From assembly GCA_947175845.1 (NCBI GenBank), contig CAMWOK010000184.1, forward strand, positions 1 to 6,270: a DNA stretch of 6,270 nucleotides. The letters are read 5' to 3'. The notes below the pieces were generated by a model. That model was not told the origin of the DNA and did not search any database. It saw only the letters and a program-made list of their open reading frames with translations. The position numbers and the translations under genes are program-made. Source of the stretch: an uncultured Lachnospiraceae bacterium. GTDB lineage: Bacteria; Bacillota; Clostridia; Lachnospirales; Lachnospiraceae. Each line of letters starts with the position of its first letter. Within the stretch, counting starts at the first letter, position 1. Below, piece after piece: positions 6,220-6,270 of this stretch.

Positions 6220-6270
6220 ATTTTGATGGAATTCCAGCTCGACGTAATCCCCCATGGCATGTTCCGCTTT
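6214..6270 (-). other. Possible 3' tail of an unidentified upstream gene
   Basis: From the right edge, one minus-strand frame reads KAEHAMGDYVELEFHQNL and then TAG at 6216-6214. Its third codon positions are GC-leaning like the neighbouring genes, and the stop lies inside the terminator-like hairpin, as expected at a gene end. A second frame stays open to a TAA at 6178-6176 (ending VVEHAVMQFFQDK), but its third positions are mostly A or T. I recognise neither sequence. Eighteen codons are too few to call a gene with confidence. Confidence 0.25.

Noticed and set aside
6176..6268. Second minus-strand frame at the right edge ending FFQDK
   Set aside because: It looks protein-like, but its third codon positions are AT-rich unlike the neighbouring genes, and it would run through the terminator-like hairpin.

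Overview
The window reads as a stretch of a Clostridia chromosome, most likely a Lachnospiraceae-type gut Firmicute. I base this on protein resemblance (a group-1 sigma factor without the large insertion seen in proteobacterial RpoD, a DnaG and dGTPase-like protein of Firmicutes style, and a TGS-domain nucleoside kinase), on strong AGGAGG-type ribosome binding sites, and on a roughly balanced base composition with GC-leaning third codon positions. This is inference from recall; no search was run.

Every convincing gene lies on the minus strand, so the transcript runs from right to left. In transcription order: a possible 3' tail of an upstream gene and a weak terminator-like hairpin (about 6270-6188); a promoter region (about 6177-6139); a dGTPase-like HD phosphohydrolase (dgt, 6107-5103); DNA primase (dnaG, 5091-3301); the primary sigma factor (rpoD, 3265-2150); tRNA(adenine-22-N1) methyltransferase (trmK, 2136-1303); a Nif3/YbgI-family dinuclear metal protein (1247-465); and the 5' part of a TGS-domain nucleoside (uridine-like) kinase that runs off the left edge (437-1).

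The five gaps between these genes are 11, 35, 13, 55 and 27 bases. None contains a convincing terminator, so a single operon led by dgt is likely. At two junctions (dgt/dnaG and rpoD/trmK) the upstream stop codon TAG is built into the TAGGAG ribosome binding site of the next gene, an arrangement expected to couple translation. The cluster is a Clostridia-like version of the macromolecular-synthesis operon (classically rpsU-dnaG-rpoD): it links dNTP hydrolysis, replication priming, the housekeeping sigma factor, tRNA modification and nucleotide salvage.

I see no mobile element, CRISPR array, RNA gene, phage or defence module, and no sign of a new system. The points worth a second look are regulatory: a TATAAT box overlapped by a sigma-H-like AGGAATT element upstream of dgt, the stop/SD overlaps, two mutually exclusive small hairpins before the Nif3 gene, and the unidentified sequence at the right edge.
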